NCBI GenBank assembly: GCA_038496675.1
Contig: CM076651.1
Location: 8,426,657-8,490,656 of the forward strand
Origin: Rachycentron canadum
Taxonomy: Eukaryota > Chordata > Actinopteri > Carangiformes > Rachycentridae
DNA length: 64,000 nt
Reading direction: 5' to 3'
Shown: piece after piece, positions 39,837-53,800 of the stretch
Layout of the letters: each line of letters opens with the position of its first letter
Position numbering within the stretch: the stretch's first letter is position 1
Translations under genes and position numbers: made by a program
The notes under the pieces: generated by a model
The model's database searches: none
Told to the model about the DNA's origin: nothing
The model's input: only the letters and a program-made list of their open reading frames with translations

Positions 39837-40110
39837 CTGGTGGACGTATCTCTCTCTGCCGGATCGATAAATTCTTCTTTACACCATTAACTCTCCGCCA
39901 TCTTCGGCACTGTTTGTTTAAATGGGAAACACTCCCGAAGCCCACAAGAAGCCAGTTCTGTAAGTTGAGGCGTCGCGGGGGTTTGTGGGTAAATGAGTTC
40001 CTTTGAGCGGAGCTCCGCGCTTCCTGCCACCTCCACCAATCCGGACGCGGACTACAGGCAGACCACCACCGCACGGTGGGGAGGGGAGGGGGGAGGAGGC
40101 AGGGGAGGGG
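39837..40110 (-). promoter_or_regulatory. CpG-rich promoter and noncoding first exon, possibly ncoa2
   Basis: The block has a high local density of CpG for this window. Read on the minus strand it contains an ATTGG (inverted CCAAT, 40,040-40,036), then an AAGATGGCGG element (39,904-39,895), typical of vertebrate transcription starts and their immediate downstream region. It ends at a donor, CCAG|GTGAGA, with the last exon base at 39,837. No long open frame starts in it, so the exon would be 5' UTR. In mammals NCOA2 lies just downstream of TRAM1 in the same orientation and has long 5' noncoding introns, so ncoa2 is the best guess. No ncoa2 coding exon is seen in the window. Confidence 0.4.
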
Positions 40111-40235
40111 GGAGGCAGGCAGGCACTGTCTGTCTAGCTGCCTACAGACGGATGTCAGCGACGATACTGGGGCAGAGAGAGATGCCACGGAGTGTATTTT
40201 CATTTAACCCTAACACGCCACCTAAAGCAAACACT

Positions 40236-40270
<35 letters not shown>

Positions 40271-40659
40271 ACCCCGAGGTGTCAAAAAGCACAATTTGCA
40301 GACTTTCTACTTTAAGTAGGCGTGTGGCTGGAGGGGGTGACAGAGAAATACACAGTCTAAACTTGAGGCATTATTTTCCTTATTATTATTATTATTTTTA
40401 TTATTAGTATTATTATTATTGAGCTTGTCTGATCATTTGGACAAGTAATTGCCAGTGACCTCTTCTGTATTGAAAGCTGGGGTCAGATGACACTTTAAAG
40501 GACCACTACAAATTAATTTGGGAAAAAAATAAAGTTAATTAAGCTGTGTCTTTAAACATGTAAGTCGATGATATACTTGCTTTAACATACTTGTACATGT
40601 ACACACAACGGCTGCAGTCTTGCGTACTTTGCTGGTATCTGGAGTATTAAAAAATATAT

Positions 40660-40672
40660 CCAATAGGGGGCG
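40660..40672 (+). promoter_or_regulatory. CTCF-like motif
   Basis: CCAATAGGGGGCG matches 12 of 13 core positions in plus orientation. It lies about 0.6 kb from the CpG-rich promoter block, on its upstream side. Confidence 0.4.
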
Positions 40673-41971
40673 GATCTGACCTCTGTTCGGTCTCTTGCTT
40701 TTGGGACGTCAACAGAAACCATAGAGATTCTTGAGGAGGTTGAAACATTGTTGATGCTGAGATCACAGTTAAAAAAGGATACAGCGATATGATAAATTAC
40801 ATATCAGGATGACAAGCTCACCTTACTTTTTGATATCGCCCCCACTAGTCATGTGCTGAATTGCATCTTCGCAGACATGTTTCCTAGATTTTGAGGATTG
40901 CAGCAAACCTAAGAAATACAGGACAAGTGAGATATAATATGATTTGCTGCATTTGGACTGAAAAAAATTCAATTCTCTTTCAATTAATTTTTTCTTTATT
41001 TGAACCTGATTAGTGCTGCAAGTGTGTCAGTGTAGTTTTGTAGCTTTGGTGAGACAAGTCACAATTATTTTTATTTTTTTTTACCAGGCACAACTTTTGC
41101 TGCAGTTACCCTCTACCCAAGAATTGTAAAATCCTGCCTTTGTGATCATTGTGAATTGTTTTTGGCATCTGATAAGTATTTAAACACAACAAGACCTTCT
41201 GGGTTGTATTTCATGGTCTCGCTGTTACTTTAAACAACACACAACAGGTCTGATTTTGCTCCAAATCCCTGCTAATCCATCACTGCAAACATCATGTCTG
41301 CATTTATTTTTTTCTCATGTTATTGTGAGGAGTTATCAGTGCAGAGTTTTCAAATTGATTTGTGCTCTAATTATTGCATTATCATACAAAAATAATGTGT
41401 TACTGACAAAATTTAATGTAGACTTAATACATCTCAAGAAAGTTTAATATCACACTTGATTTTCATATCATACATACATTAAAATAGTAGAAAAACAAAT
41501 CTTAAAACTGTACAGTGCACAAAAATGGTCAGCAAACATTTGTAGAGAGATTTTTAGTAATGGACATGAAATTTGAAAAAAGCTCTGGTACCTTCTAATA
41601 GATTCGGTTCAGAGCAAGGTTGGGAGCAAATTATTTCTCTCCTCATCTTTGAATGTCTTATTTATATGTTTATATTTTCTTTTTTTTATTTCTTCCTATG
41701 AATCATCATTTTCTATTATCTACAGCAGTGGCTCCAAAATCATTATGACTTGTGCTTCGACTTGTTTAAAATGAAACAAGGTTTGTTTACATCTCCTTAT
41801 CAATGATTGTACTGTATATTTTTTATGAACTGTTTTATGAGCCTTTAATAGACTTGAGGAACTTAAACAAATATATTAACAAAAAATAGCAAACGTAAGA
41901 GGATAAATTTACCTTCTGTCCCTGGTGTATTTAGCTTTTCTTTTCTTAATTAATGAATCATTTATCATCAG

Positions 41972-42082
41972 TATGTGGGTGATTGAGTAGTGTGAATGGG
42001 TGAATGTGGCTTGCAGTGTAAAACACTTTGAATGTTCTATAACACTAAAGAAGTGCTATATAGGCCCAGTCCATTTATCACA
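41972..42082 (+). mobile_element. SINE/LINE 3' end fragment
   Basis: 'tgtgaatgggtgaatgtggc' to 'agaagtgctatataggccca' and 'gtccatttatca' match the 3' end of a widespread fish retroposon ('...aaagcgctatataaatacagtccatttacc'). Confidence 0.6.
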
Positions 42083-43094
42083 TTTTATCTCAGCGATTCA
42101 GTTGTATTACCATGGGTTATATTACCACAGGGAACTATAACTACTTTTGTTTTTAGATTCTTAAATCCAAAACTGTTAAAGCTTCTATTAAATACATTAA
42201 GTTATGATATTTCTATATGAACTCATTTTGCATGTCCACACAATTATAATATGTTGTCTATAGTTGTTGAAGAATGTGTCAGTTCACACCAGGTATAGAT
42301 TTTTTTATATAGCTTATAAAAAAAATCTCTCAGGAGTGAGTCATAGGAAAAATGGAGATACTGTCAAATCATCTCACTGTAGGTTTACTTAAGTGAGAGA
42401 CAGATACTGGATGGGCTGATATATGGTCTGATATTACATTAGATTAGATTAGATAGTATTAGCGTAAAGATATAATTAAGACAGTGTTTCCAGTATATAG
42501 TTTGTGTGCCAAATTGCACAAAAAAGGTGATTTATTCAGTACATATTGCTATCATCATTTTTAATGGCCAAATATATTAGGGTAAAACTGAGAAGTGCTG
42601 TTATCAAATTTTAGAAACTCTCAAATATCAACATAATTTTTTGGCATAGGGAACATTAAGACATAACCTAGATAACAAATTTAGATCGTACATCCTTAAA
42701 TCTATAGTTTTTACACTCCTATTTTGTAAGTAAAGGGAATAAATATTATAAGGGAAGGGCATTAATTATTAAAACGGTGGGGTTAAGAAACTGCCCTTAT
42801 TAGTACAAATTGTTTAATTATTGATTAAACAGCTGATTAATTTCTTGATTAATTATTTGGTTCATAAACCTTCAGAAATACTTACAAACATCCATCAAAG
42901 TGAACTGTAATTTCTGCTGTTTGCATCCATATAGGGAGTCATAATATTTAACATTATTTACTTTACATTAATAAACACTCAAAAACTGTCTTATACTGTC
43001 TGTATTAAATGTGCTTATACAAGATAAATAGGTTGGGCCTAAGGTTATGTAAATATGTTGGGGATATTTCTTATTGGTCATTATATGTTGTGAA

Positions 43095-43290
43095 ACTGAA
43101 AAAGTTGATTATTCGATTAATCAATCAACAGAAATACTTCCTGCTGTCAACAAAATATTTGGGGGTATCTGAACCTTTCAAGCTAAATGAGACATCTGAA
43201 AATTTACTGACATGGTGAAAGTAGATTATCAGTTATGGTAAAATAAAATAATTAGCAGATTCATTGGTGAAAATAATTGTTTTCCGTGGT
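43095..43290 (+). repeat. ATTAATC-rich dispersed repeat copy
   Basis: Begins 'gttgattattcgattaatca' and ends near 'ggtgaaaataattgttttcc', the same vocabulary as the copy at 36,222. Diverged, with no clear termini. Confidence 0.4.
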
Positions 43291-43693
43291 TCTTATCTGT
43301 TGGAAATAACTTGTAAAATAAAATGTAAATGTTAAGGAAAAGGCTGGTTCTTCCATCAGAACTCAGTTGCTTTTCCTCATCAAACACACAAACACTGAAA
43401 TGTCACTTCTATCCCTGCAGCCTTTTTGCAGGAGCCTGCCTTCTGTGAACTGGGTTTGTTTTACTGGAGGGACTGTGGCTCCTCCAGGCCACCTATCTCT
43501 TATAGATGAGGCCCATATGTAGGCTCCATATGCGAGTTGGCAAGGTCAGAGTGGAGCAGTGACGTCAGAGCTGCGTGGCCTATGAACTGGGCCACATCGA
43601 CACTGTGCCACGACCGCTGCCAAGATATACAAGGCAAGGGACAGACAGCACCAAAATCCGTCACCATGGTGATACTAGGCAGACAAGAGCACA

Positions 43694-43746
43694 GATAGAT
43701 AGATAGATAGATACACATACAAACACACACACACACACACACACAC
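43694..43746. repeat. (GATA)n next to (CA)n
   Basis: Five GATA units followed by a CA run. Confidence 0.95.
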
Positions 43747-46062
43747 CATGAGTCAGGATCCCATTGTGTCAATGACAGTGGGAATGAAAGAAGATGAGAA
43801 AAGGAAGGTGAGAGAGAAGTGAGACAAGATGATGATGAGATAGTGGAGTTTAGTTTAAGGCAGTTTAAGAAGACACTGAGACAAGATCACAGATGATGAT
43901 AAATGGTGCCTATTGCCTGAAGAGAGGGGTAGCAGGGAAAACCTATAGGTGTTAAAGAAACACAAAATAGAAAAAGGGGAGTGTAGAAGAGAGTGTGGAG
44001 TTGTCAGTGTGATAGAGAAGGAGAGGAAGTGCTGTAGCTCAAAAGGACATAGAGGGAGTGAGAATAAGGTAGAGTTACATCAGGTTTAGAGGGAAAGTGA
44101 GGCAGGGAAGGAAAAAAAGAAGAAGAAAACTGTAAGAGACTAAGGAGAGTAAGAAAATGTTGAAATTCGGGTTGTGGAGAAGGTTTAAAGCAATTAGCCT
44201 CATGGGTCACACATAATTCCTCAGGCAAAACTAAAAGAACGGCTAAAGAGAAGAAAATGTGATTCGAATATAACTCAGTGAGTGAAAAATGTGAATGCTC
44301 TTGGAAAGCAGAAATTACTTTCAAAAGATCCTTAATTTCAAGAACCCACTGTTTCTGAAAACATGTTAACAGGAGCATAACCCAAAATGTTTTATTAAAG
44401 TTTCTGTGCATGTCGTACACAAAGAAACAAATTGCTCATTTCACAAAACAAACCGACCAAACGTGTGTGGTTCATGTTACATTGTAACCCTCTAATAAAC
44501 ACATTCACTCAGAGACACATATACACATATGAGAATAAACCTTAAAAGCTAAAGGATTTAGAAACGTTTTAAGCCTCCTTTAAAAAAAAAAAAAGACTTG
44601 GAGCACATTTTAGGTCTACTGGCAGGCTGTGCTGAACCAATAAATGAAAGTGTAAAAGCTTAATGCTTTTAATGCTTTTACTCAAAAGGTTGTAAAGAGA
44701 GAAGATAAACTGTTAACAAAACCATTGAGTGTCATAGAGTCATAGTCAATTTATACATCGTCATATGCACACATCATCATTGTTGGTGACCTTCAAGATG
44801 AAATATGCTTTGTATACCATACATTTACACTGTGTGTTATGAAAAGTGTAAAAGACTAACACTGAAATAATTGCAGAGATGTTGCATGTTGGACTGAACT
44901 GAATGCCTGAGCTCAACACCACAAAACAAACAGTAAACCACAGACTTTATTTACATTTTACTATATGTGGTATCAGTGGACACAATGGGCTCCGGGCACA
45001 GACACATACTTTGTGTGCGTCTTATTTTTTCCCATGTAATGTTGCAAAAAAAAAAAAATTAAAAATCAAAGGTTCCTTCATACAGAGACTCTGGTGTTCA
45101 GCAGCCCCCTGACTCTTTTAGCCACCTAAACACACCCTCCTACAATCTAAAAATCTAGATACAGTTTTTTGTGAAAGCACCATACATATTTTTTTTTACA
45201 AAGCACAAGTTGATATAAGAGGGAGATGAGTGGAAACTACAGACTGTCTGGAAGGAAGGAAAAGACACTCAGAATTATAAAATCTGAATCTATGCTGTGG
45301 ACAATGGTTGGCAGAAATGTTTGTAATAAATGGGCTATAGCAGGCAAAACCACTGGCACTGGATCCTTGAACAGTCATCAGTTATATAAAGGTACAGCCA
45401 GAATAATGAGTTTCATTTATATTTGTATTACTATTGAGATATATGTTTTTTCAGATCTTTGTTCACAAATAATTTTCATTTAAATATATCTTTTAAAAAC
45501 ATGATCTGCTTTTGCATTTTAGAGTGAAACACTTGAATTCATTAGCCCTGTTCTTGATGGAGTGAAACAATGCAGAATTGTTTTCTATAGTCTGTTGGCT
45601 TCAGGTTGCAATTCTACAATATTTAAAGCCACATTATTATGGTACTTATTGTCCATCATTTGGAAAATTCCACAGTGCTGCCTCAGGCTAAAAGGAAATG
45701 GAAATGGAAGAAAATGAAATGGAAGAAGACGTGTGAAGAAACACACACACAGCACTACTACGGTACTAGCGGCACAGCGTCATCTTCACAATTCAACTTG
45801 ACCGTAATACTCAAAGATACAATAAAGCTCACTTACTGCCTAATATCTGTCCATTAGATGGTTAGAGACTGGACAGAAGATGATCATGCTTTATTTACCA
45901 GCATACAGTTTATTGTTGAGGCAGTCCCTCAGTGAGAATTTAGGGGACTGCAGAGAGTTGTGGGAAGGTGAGAGGAACAGGGAAGCTATTTAAAATTCCA
46001 AACAGGTAGGAATGAGGCTTCAGGAGGGTAGTGGAACCGCTACCAGCACACACATGCACCAT

Positions 46063-46063
<1 letters not shown>

Positions 46064-46155
<92 letters not shown>

Positions 46156-46169
46156 CACTTACACACACA
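46064..46169. repeat. (CA)n microsatellite, longest in window
   Basis: About 74 bases of uninterrupted CA, then two shorter CA runs separated by TA-type changes. Confidence 0.97.
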
Positions 46170-46440
46170 GATGTGAGACATGGACAGAGAAAAAGAGCAA
46201 CCCATATGCAGAAAATGCTGCTACATCTGTATGTGGTGCTGAGACAATCAACAGAAAATCCATTGTCAGTTACCTTGTCTTATCAACCATTTGCTCAAGC
46301 AGTTATTGAAATAAATACACCAAGAATTTCATAGTAGTTTTTATGTGTCTGTAAATTATAGATATTATAACCATATGCTTGGGGAGTTTGTGTTGTTGGT
46401 CACAAAAAAAGTGTTTTGCGTTTTTCTGACATTTATTTAT

Positions 46441-46511
46441 ACCAAATGATTAATCAAGACAATAATTGATAGATCAATCAATAATTACAGTAATTGTTAG
46501 TCACAGCCCTG
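46441..46511 (+). repeat. ATTAATC-rich dispersed repeat end
   Basis: 'gattaatcaagacaataatt' through 'attgttagtcacagccct'. The closing 'gttag...cacagccct' is the characteristic end of this repeat type. A similar end is at about 3,035-3,080 ('gattaattgtgcagccct'). Confidence 0.45.
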
Positions 46512-48706
46512 TTTGTATGTGCTGTAGTGAATATACAGTAAAACCAGATAAAAAAATTTAACATATACCTCAAGGTTTAGTGTTAGTAGTAAAAATATAT
46601 TCTTCTTTAGAGTCTCTAACATTAACAGCACTTCTACCCAGTTTAAAATCAGAGACCGAGGTGAGAAATATGCTAGATGTAAAAAAAAAAAAAGGCTTTA
46701 GCAACACTAGGTGCATCAATCGTCTTCATGTCACCAACATGTGTCAGCCCATGGGCTTCATCACGGTGATTTTTTAAAAAGACGGCAGCTTGAAAATATA
46801 CTTGAACACCTAGTTGGCTGTTGATGTAGCAACAGCACTTCAAACACATAGGGGATGGAAGGTGCCATCTTAATGTCTGCAAATGGTAAATACAAAGACA
46901 CAGGAAGGTTAAGAGCTGACCTCAACTATATAGACACATTTTGAAGTGGGCTTGTCAATGTTCAAATGAATATACATCGAAAGGGAAGAAAATTACACAG
47001 AGGTCACTAACAAATGCAAAATCAAAAAGAAATGAGAAGATCTCCCCACAAAGACAGGTTGAATGATAAAGGTGGAGCTTTGGGAACCAATTACTTTGTC
47101 ATACATTTATGAATTCACCATATGGTCCAGTCCCATGTAACCATTACCCTCTATGTCTGTTTGTGAAACCTACTCCAGCACCATCCAATGCAAAATCAAT
47201 ACAACATGATTGAACAGATAAAAAAAAAAAAAAATGGGGGCAGTTGTTGAATCACTGGCTCAAAAAGCCTCAGGGGACAATAATGTCGCTGTTTGGCAAA
47301 ACAAAACCCACAAAGGCACAGGAATAAGTGAGAAAGAAGATGGAGCCTGGGACTGTGTGTTTACCGTCACAGTGGAAGAGTGCATAAACTAAGCATTACC
47401 GAGAGAGTGCAGGCAGTGAAGGAACAGATGAGACTGTATAAACACACGTGACCTTGCTAGTGCTGTCAGCTGTCCCAGTTGCCGACTGGGCCATGTGTTT
47501 GTGCATGCACATGCATATAGGTGTCTAAAGATTCATGTTCCAGATGCACAGTTTGTTGGTGCACAGCTGCATGCACACATACACAGAGTAACGTTCCACA
47601 CAGTGCAGAGGACATGCATAAATCATATTCTTTTTCCCTCTACATTTTTGTTGATGTCTGTGTTGCTCAATGTGAATGCTGCAGGCAAAAAGGACACGTG
47701 CTGACTCCGTGACTGAGGTCTTCACCAACTACAAGTTTACACCCTTAGGCAGCGAGGACTAATCATAAGTACAAAAGCTCTTAAAAATATAGCGTCCAGA
47801 TGTAGGGCAGTTTATTAATTACAAAACTACTAAGTGGGCACACAACAAAATCAAGCTGTAATCAGTCTCAGCTTGAGGGCACAGTGGGACAGATGTAGAG
47901 GCACGAAATAAATCTTAGGCACAAAATTCTGATTTTGTGTGCACACTGTTCAACATGTGCACTCATAATTTTGTCCAGCTGTTTTGGGAACTTGAGGACA
48001 GGCTTGAAAACTATTTTTTTTTTTACATCTATTCCATAAAACTGTCTGGAGGCAAACGATGAAGCTAGTGGACCCCTCTAGGAGGTCGCCTAAAGCCGCT
48101 GAGGGTCACAAGAGAAATTGACCACATTATTCACACAAAATTCATCCGTCTCTCCAAAATTTTTGATGTTAGCGGTTTGTTGATGATGGGACGTCTAAGG
48201 CGGGCAGGTGAACCCCATTCCCCTTTAGTGGAGCATTGCATACACGAGATTAAAAAAAATTGGATGGCGCAACACAGCTAATAAGCTACGATAGCTTCCT
48301 CTGTTTTGGACAATCTGTCTTTCCGCCTCCATGAAGATCAGCACTTTTAAGACTGCTTGGATAACGGCAAGAAAATTCACTGACTGCTGCTGTGCCACTG
48401 AAACTGAACAATTTCACTGCAAAAGTTTCCAGTTTTTAATGCTTGTGTGACAGGATGTACACTTCATGTCCAGGTCAGATTCACTAGATTTGACTCTGCT
48501 CTCAGTTTGAGGTGGTTTGCAAGAGACACACAATCTGCACAAGTGAGAGAGTGCAACATGACACTAAGCAAAGAAGGCCCATGCCTCTTCAAATCTGGGT
48601 TATGTGCCTCTGCACTTGCTATAGTCTTGACTTGGACAATGATTTCCATTTAAATTTGTTTCATGTTTCATTCTCTTTCAATTGTTTTGTCATTAATGAA
48701 CTTCCA

Positions 48707-48707
<1 letters not shown>

Positions 48708-48756
<49 letters not shown>
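48708..48756. repeat. (CA)n microsatellite
   Basis: About 23 CA units. Confidence 0.95.
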
Positions 48757-48757
<1 letters not shown>

Positions 48758-49419
48758 CTTCTAACTTTTTGGTGTCTTTTGTCTCCTATTGTTGCTCTTC
48801 TTTCTGCATTTCCCTCAATTTTCCATCAAGTATGTTTCTTTTTGCCAAGCTATCATTAAATAAATTGACTGACCTTGATTAAAACAGTCACACACAGAGC
48901 AGCACACACAAATCTAAAAACACACACTATAAGCCATTTACTGAGATAAAAATAAACCTACTATCTCTTTTTCTGAAATTTTCTTACATTTCTCTTATTT
49001 TCCTCTCATTCAGTCATTTAGTCTATATCATTTATCTCACTGCTCTGTATAGCCTCTATTTCACCTTTAAAAAACCTTTACCGTTTAGGAGTCTGGTCTA
49101 ATTTGCATCTGCTGGCTCTGATGGTCACTGATAGGCCACAGCTCTCCTCTTCACACACACACACACGCACACACACATGCACATAGAAACACTCACCGCT
49201 CCATTATTCTCCTTACTTCTGCTGTGAATCATAGCACTCTACTTGACATTGCCTCTCCTCTCACTTTCTTTACCATTTCGTCTTCACTTTCTGCTTCTCA
49301 TTCCCGTGCCTCTGATCCCTCCAGATGTTTCCACCTCTTCTATACTCTGTCCTTCTTCGGCCTACACCTGCTCTATTGCTCACCTCACACACTCCCCACT
49401 CATCCGCTTGCTCACAAAT

Positions 49420-49570
49420 AGCCATGGTGAGGTCATGAATGTCTTAGATCTCCATCCAGCTTCATGGATCACTGCAAGTAAACCTGGCTGGGAGAGCAGC
49501 TGCTGCCCAATTTGCTCATTTGAGACAATCAATGGAAATAACATTGAAGGACTACAATACTTCCAAGAGA
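49420..49570. other. Candidate conserved noncoding element
   Basis: Unique DNA between two CA-rich stretches, with words such as GAGACAATCAATGGAAATAACATTG. It lies in the intergenic section left of the tram1 3' end. Nothing coding is seen. Confidence 0.25.
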
Positions 49571-50470
49571 TTACACAGACACACACATACACAAACACAA
49601 AGGCACACAAAGGCACACACACACATGCTCCAGTCCTGCTAATTGTTGGCTATTAGTCTGCAAGTCTGGGATTACATGTCTTATTAAATACAGAATTTCA
49701 AATGAGCTTCGTTAAATAAGAAAGTACTCCCCTTTTAATGAAGCTAATTTATATGGAAATTACACATAATACTGACGATTCAGAGAAAGATTTATCCTCA
49801 TTGGTTGGAGGGGAGGAGCAGGGTAGGAATATATTCCCTTGCCTTAGCCGGCCCCTGCTTTTTTGACTGTTTCTGCAAGTTTGCTTTAGAATCACACCCT
49901 CACAGGGTTTGGGTCGTGTACATCCAAGCTGGGGATACAGCCATCAGGCTGAATTTGTATGTGCATGTGTGTGTGTGTGTGATGGAGAGCATGTGTGTGA
50001 ACTCTTGTCCTTGTGCTGACCCTGTAGAGCTCCTGCCTGCCTCTCTGGTTCCCACTGATCCATCATGCTGTCTGATTGCCCAGAGAAAACCCATTACTCT
50101 GAAACAACACAACACATTAACGGTGAGATGCAGGTGTCTCTTTTCTGTGTTGTGCTCATTCCTCCCCGTCCACAGATGCAGATGTCATGTTTACAGTGCC
50201 CTCGCAATCAAATTGCCCAACTGTAAATCTGAGAGGCATCTCCCATCTAAAATGCTCCTTTGGATTTGAACAGATACATATTTTAACCCATGATTTGATT
50301 CATTTTGCTTTGTAACTGCATGGTAAAGACTTTAAAAGGTGCTGAGCTCCATGCCGTGTGATAAGACAATGTTTCTGTCTCTCATTCTGACTAGTGATTT
50401 ATTAATGCAGGTCTGTATGCAGCTATGCCCCTGCAGACTGCCTCTGTTCCTCAGGCAAAAAAGCTCAGTG

Positions 50471-50486
50471 TTGCCCCCTGGTGGTA
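50471..50486 (-). promoter_or_regulatory. CTCF-like motif
   Basis: On the minus strand this reads TACCACCAGGGGGCAA, a near-perfect CTCF core (CCACCAGGGGGCA). It lies about 350 bases beyond the proposed end of the tram1 transcript. Confidence 0.5.
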
Positions 50487-50819
50487 ATTAGCTGAGACAT
50501 AAGATTTGGCCAATATTTCCTCATGTCTCCTGACATCATTCCCAGTGGGTACCATAAATGGAAAATTATTTAAAATTGAGGTCTGATAATATATCCTTGA
50601 GTGGAATAAGTGGAAAGATGTAACAAGCAGCAGATGAGAGAGAGAGAATCTTCACAAGCCAATATCTTGTGAGTATCCCTGCTTTACAAATGACATTTTC
50701 CTTGCTGGTTCATGTCAGAAGTGGATAACACTTTGAAGCAGTGTTTTTGCATGTTTCCATGCTGACAGATCTACTACTCAGCCTGTGGGCAGTATGTAAA
50801 AAATATATTCAACATGTCT

Positions 50820-53800
50820 GTTTAATGATCAAAGGCTTTATTCAAACATGAAATAAAAAAATAGTGACAAAGAATAATGATCAGAACTCACAAGAATTTG
50901 CATAAATATATAGAGTAGTTCGAAGACAACATATTTGAAAAGGAAATATATCGCAACATCTATAGACAAGCAGCAAAATAAAAACAAATCAAGGACAATG
51001 CAGAATGAATTAATAGAATACAATAAACACACGTTTCTGCTGTGCAGGTTTTTTTTTTTTTTTTAGAGATCTCATGTTAAAATGCATTAATGATTGTTGC
51101 CACCTAGAGGTTGCTCATAGTTAATTCACTGCAGCCTTTTTTTAAGTTTCCAACAATTACACAATGCAAACAGTTTTAATTGAGCAACTTCAATTTGTAA
51201 TTCAATGAGAATCAATGCAGAAACAGCCCAAAGTGAGCAGTGTTATGGTGCTCTGACATTATGCATATTATGCAAAAACAGTGCATTCCTGTGGGATTAT
51301 ACAGGCTATTGTGTCTAAAAGCAAGGGGAACTGCAGCGTGGCTCATGTTTCAGAGCCTAAACATCTGCTGATTGTTGTGCACTGTGACATCTGATCAGCA
51401 AGACAAGCTTACAGATGTTTTCACTATAGTTTGTTATTTCTACACCCGGGCCTGAAATCACAAGTACAAAAAAAACACCTGCTGGACTGGAACAAACAAA
51501 ACACTATACTCACCACTTGCTCCTCTGATCATATGTCTAAACTGATGTGTAGATGACGAGTGTCATTATGATGCTGCTTTTCACTATCATGAAACGTAGT
51601 TGTGAAAGCTGCAGTGTACACCTGCAGCGTAATGTTAACTGAGCACTTATACAACTGAGTTCACTTTGCTCTAATAAGGCCATGAAGTTAAATAAACTAT
51701 TAGGCTAAGTAATTTTTTTACACTCATACCACAATGTATACCCACGCTAACAGTTCAGCAAGCTTCATTCTTATATATAAAATAAAAAACAATTCATATC
51801 AATATGGATGCAAAACAAATATTCACACGTGTGTACTGAACAACAGTGAATTTCAACAGTATCCCCTCTATAAAAATAGCTTAAAAATCTGACACATATT
51901 TTAGTACAGTGTTGGGTTAAGTCAGTTTTTTTTTTCTCTCTTACATCTGAGACAGTTTAATAACAGGCTGGTACATAAGTCCTCTGCTCCTCCTTCCCTC
52001 CTATGACACTGCCACACACAGACATAGGGCTTTAAAGACCACTAAAGTCCCACTAAGGAGCACTAAAGGGAGCAAAAATGAATGGCATCTTCATTTCCAC
52101 CCTGCCCTAGACTAAGAATCCAAACCCCCACTGTCTGCAGACAGGAAGCATAGTCTATTCTGTACAGATTTTCACGTGCACAGTGGTGTAGCAGTGGAGC
52201 AGGACTTGGTCCACAGCAGGAAAGAGTACGGCCAACAGTACAATACATGTGCTCCATAGCAATGTCAGGATCATTGAAAAGGTGAAGCAGGAGGGACAAA
52301 ACATGCCACATTTGGCAACAGAAATCACAAAATCTCTCTCACACAGGATAGGGCATCTGAGGGGCAGAGACAGAACACAGAAGCATTTAGTAACTAATAT
52401 CCTATAGAACATACACCTATCCACAACTCAGTGTTTTACACATAGGAGTGTGCTGGGGACTGAGATAGGCCCAAAAAAAGTGAATCGGAAAGGACAGGAT
52501 ATGATTGCGAAATACAACCAACAGGGCAGGAGTCAATGAACAGATTGTCACATTTCATGCTCTGCACACAGGCAATAATTTTCTTTTTCAACAAGACAAG
52601 CAATAAACATTGTTGTCATCAGCATCATTATTATTCAGGCCCACTTAATTCTCAAACATACACAGTAGGTGAAACAATATTGTACACACACACACACACT
52701 GACGAGTAAGTGTGCAGGCATACGAACACACTTCCCATTTCAATATGGGATGAAACTTATAGTAAAACTAGTGAATAGCTTGTCCCCTGATACCCAAGAA
52801 TATAAAACAGAAGGCAAACAGAACGCAACACAAGCAGAACACGTGATACAAAACACTGACGTTATAAGGACACTTGAAGAAAGATTGTATTGTTTGGATT
52901 AACTGAACGCAGTTGCTATGTACCGCTGTGTTTGCTGGTTATAGCTTTTCAAAGCATATAAAATAATAACTATCTGTAGTATATGACAAAAATAAATAAC
53001 TCAAACTTCTTGCAGCAGTTGTAAAAAGGCCACTGAATGCTTGTGTGTGTGTGTGCGTGTGTGAGTGTGTGAATGTATGTGTGAGAGAGATGCAAACTCA
53101 ACAGCACAGGTAGGAACTAGCCATAAAGTCTTTAGTCTTAAACCATCATGCATTAACATTACCATATAAAAGACTGAAGTGCAGCCTAAAACAGTTTCTT
53201 GCTCAAGTTTCCAATCATGCCATGATAAAGATTTAACTGTATGCATACAGTACAGCATCACAGGTTACAGTACAGCTTCCTCTTGGTAAGTCACCTAACC
53301 TGGATGAACCCCCTGTAACAGGCTGGTTACCAGGTTAGTGATAAAAGCAAACAAAAATATAAAAGTGCCTCAATCCTGTATCATATTGGATTTCAAAGGC
53401 GGAGGCTGTCAAATGATGGCAGTAAATGATCAAGGAGTTAAGTACAAGCTTCAGTTTTCAGGCTGCAGCTATGTCAAATACCTAAATAGCACAAATCTTT
53501 CTCTGGAGTGACTCATTTAAGATCTTTTCCTGACAAACGCAGAATATCGAACTGTTGCCTCGCAGAGCAAGAAAGGCTTTATTTTGGGACATGAACCAGT
53601 GGCCTGTTTTGTAAGTTTAACTGAATAAGGCCCAAACTTGAAATGACACTGTACAGTTAACGTGTACATTAACACTTTATATTAAGTTGCCCTGAAGTCA
53701 AAATTCACTTTTTAAGGTACTGTGATAGCTGATTCGATGTCAAATTACTGAAGAGCAACTCAGTTTAAAATACCCGACGAGTGATCGTTGTTTTACACAA

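Larger units (their letters stand above)
40265..50470. other. Intergenic DNA, no gene recognised
   Basis: The AT-rich interval between the CpG-rich block and the tram1 3' end. It holds an ATT-rich simple repeat (40,378-40,420), repeat fragments and microsatellites noted separately. The minus-strand frame at 44,004-44,420 lies in purine-rich DNA and is not a credible gene. Confidence 0.6.

Noticed and set aside
44004..44420. 138-residue minus-strand frame
   Set aside because: Antisense of purine-rich DNA, with no recognisable motif and no flanking splice signals.
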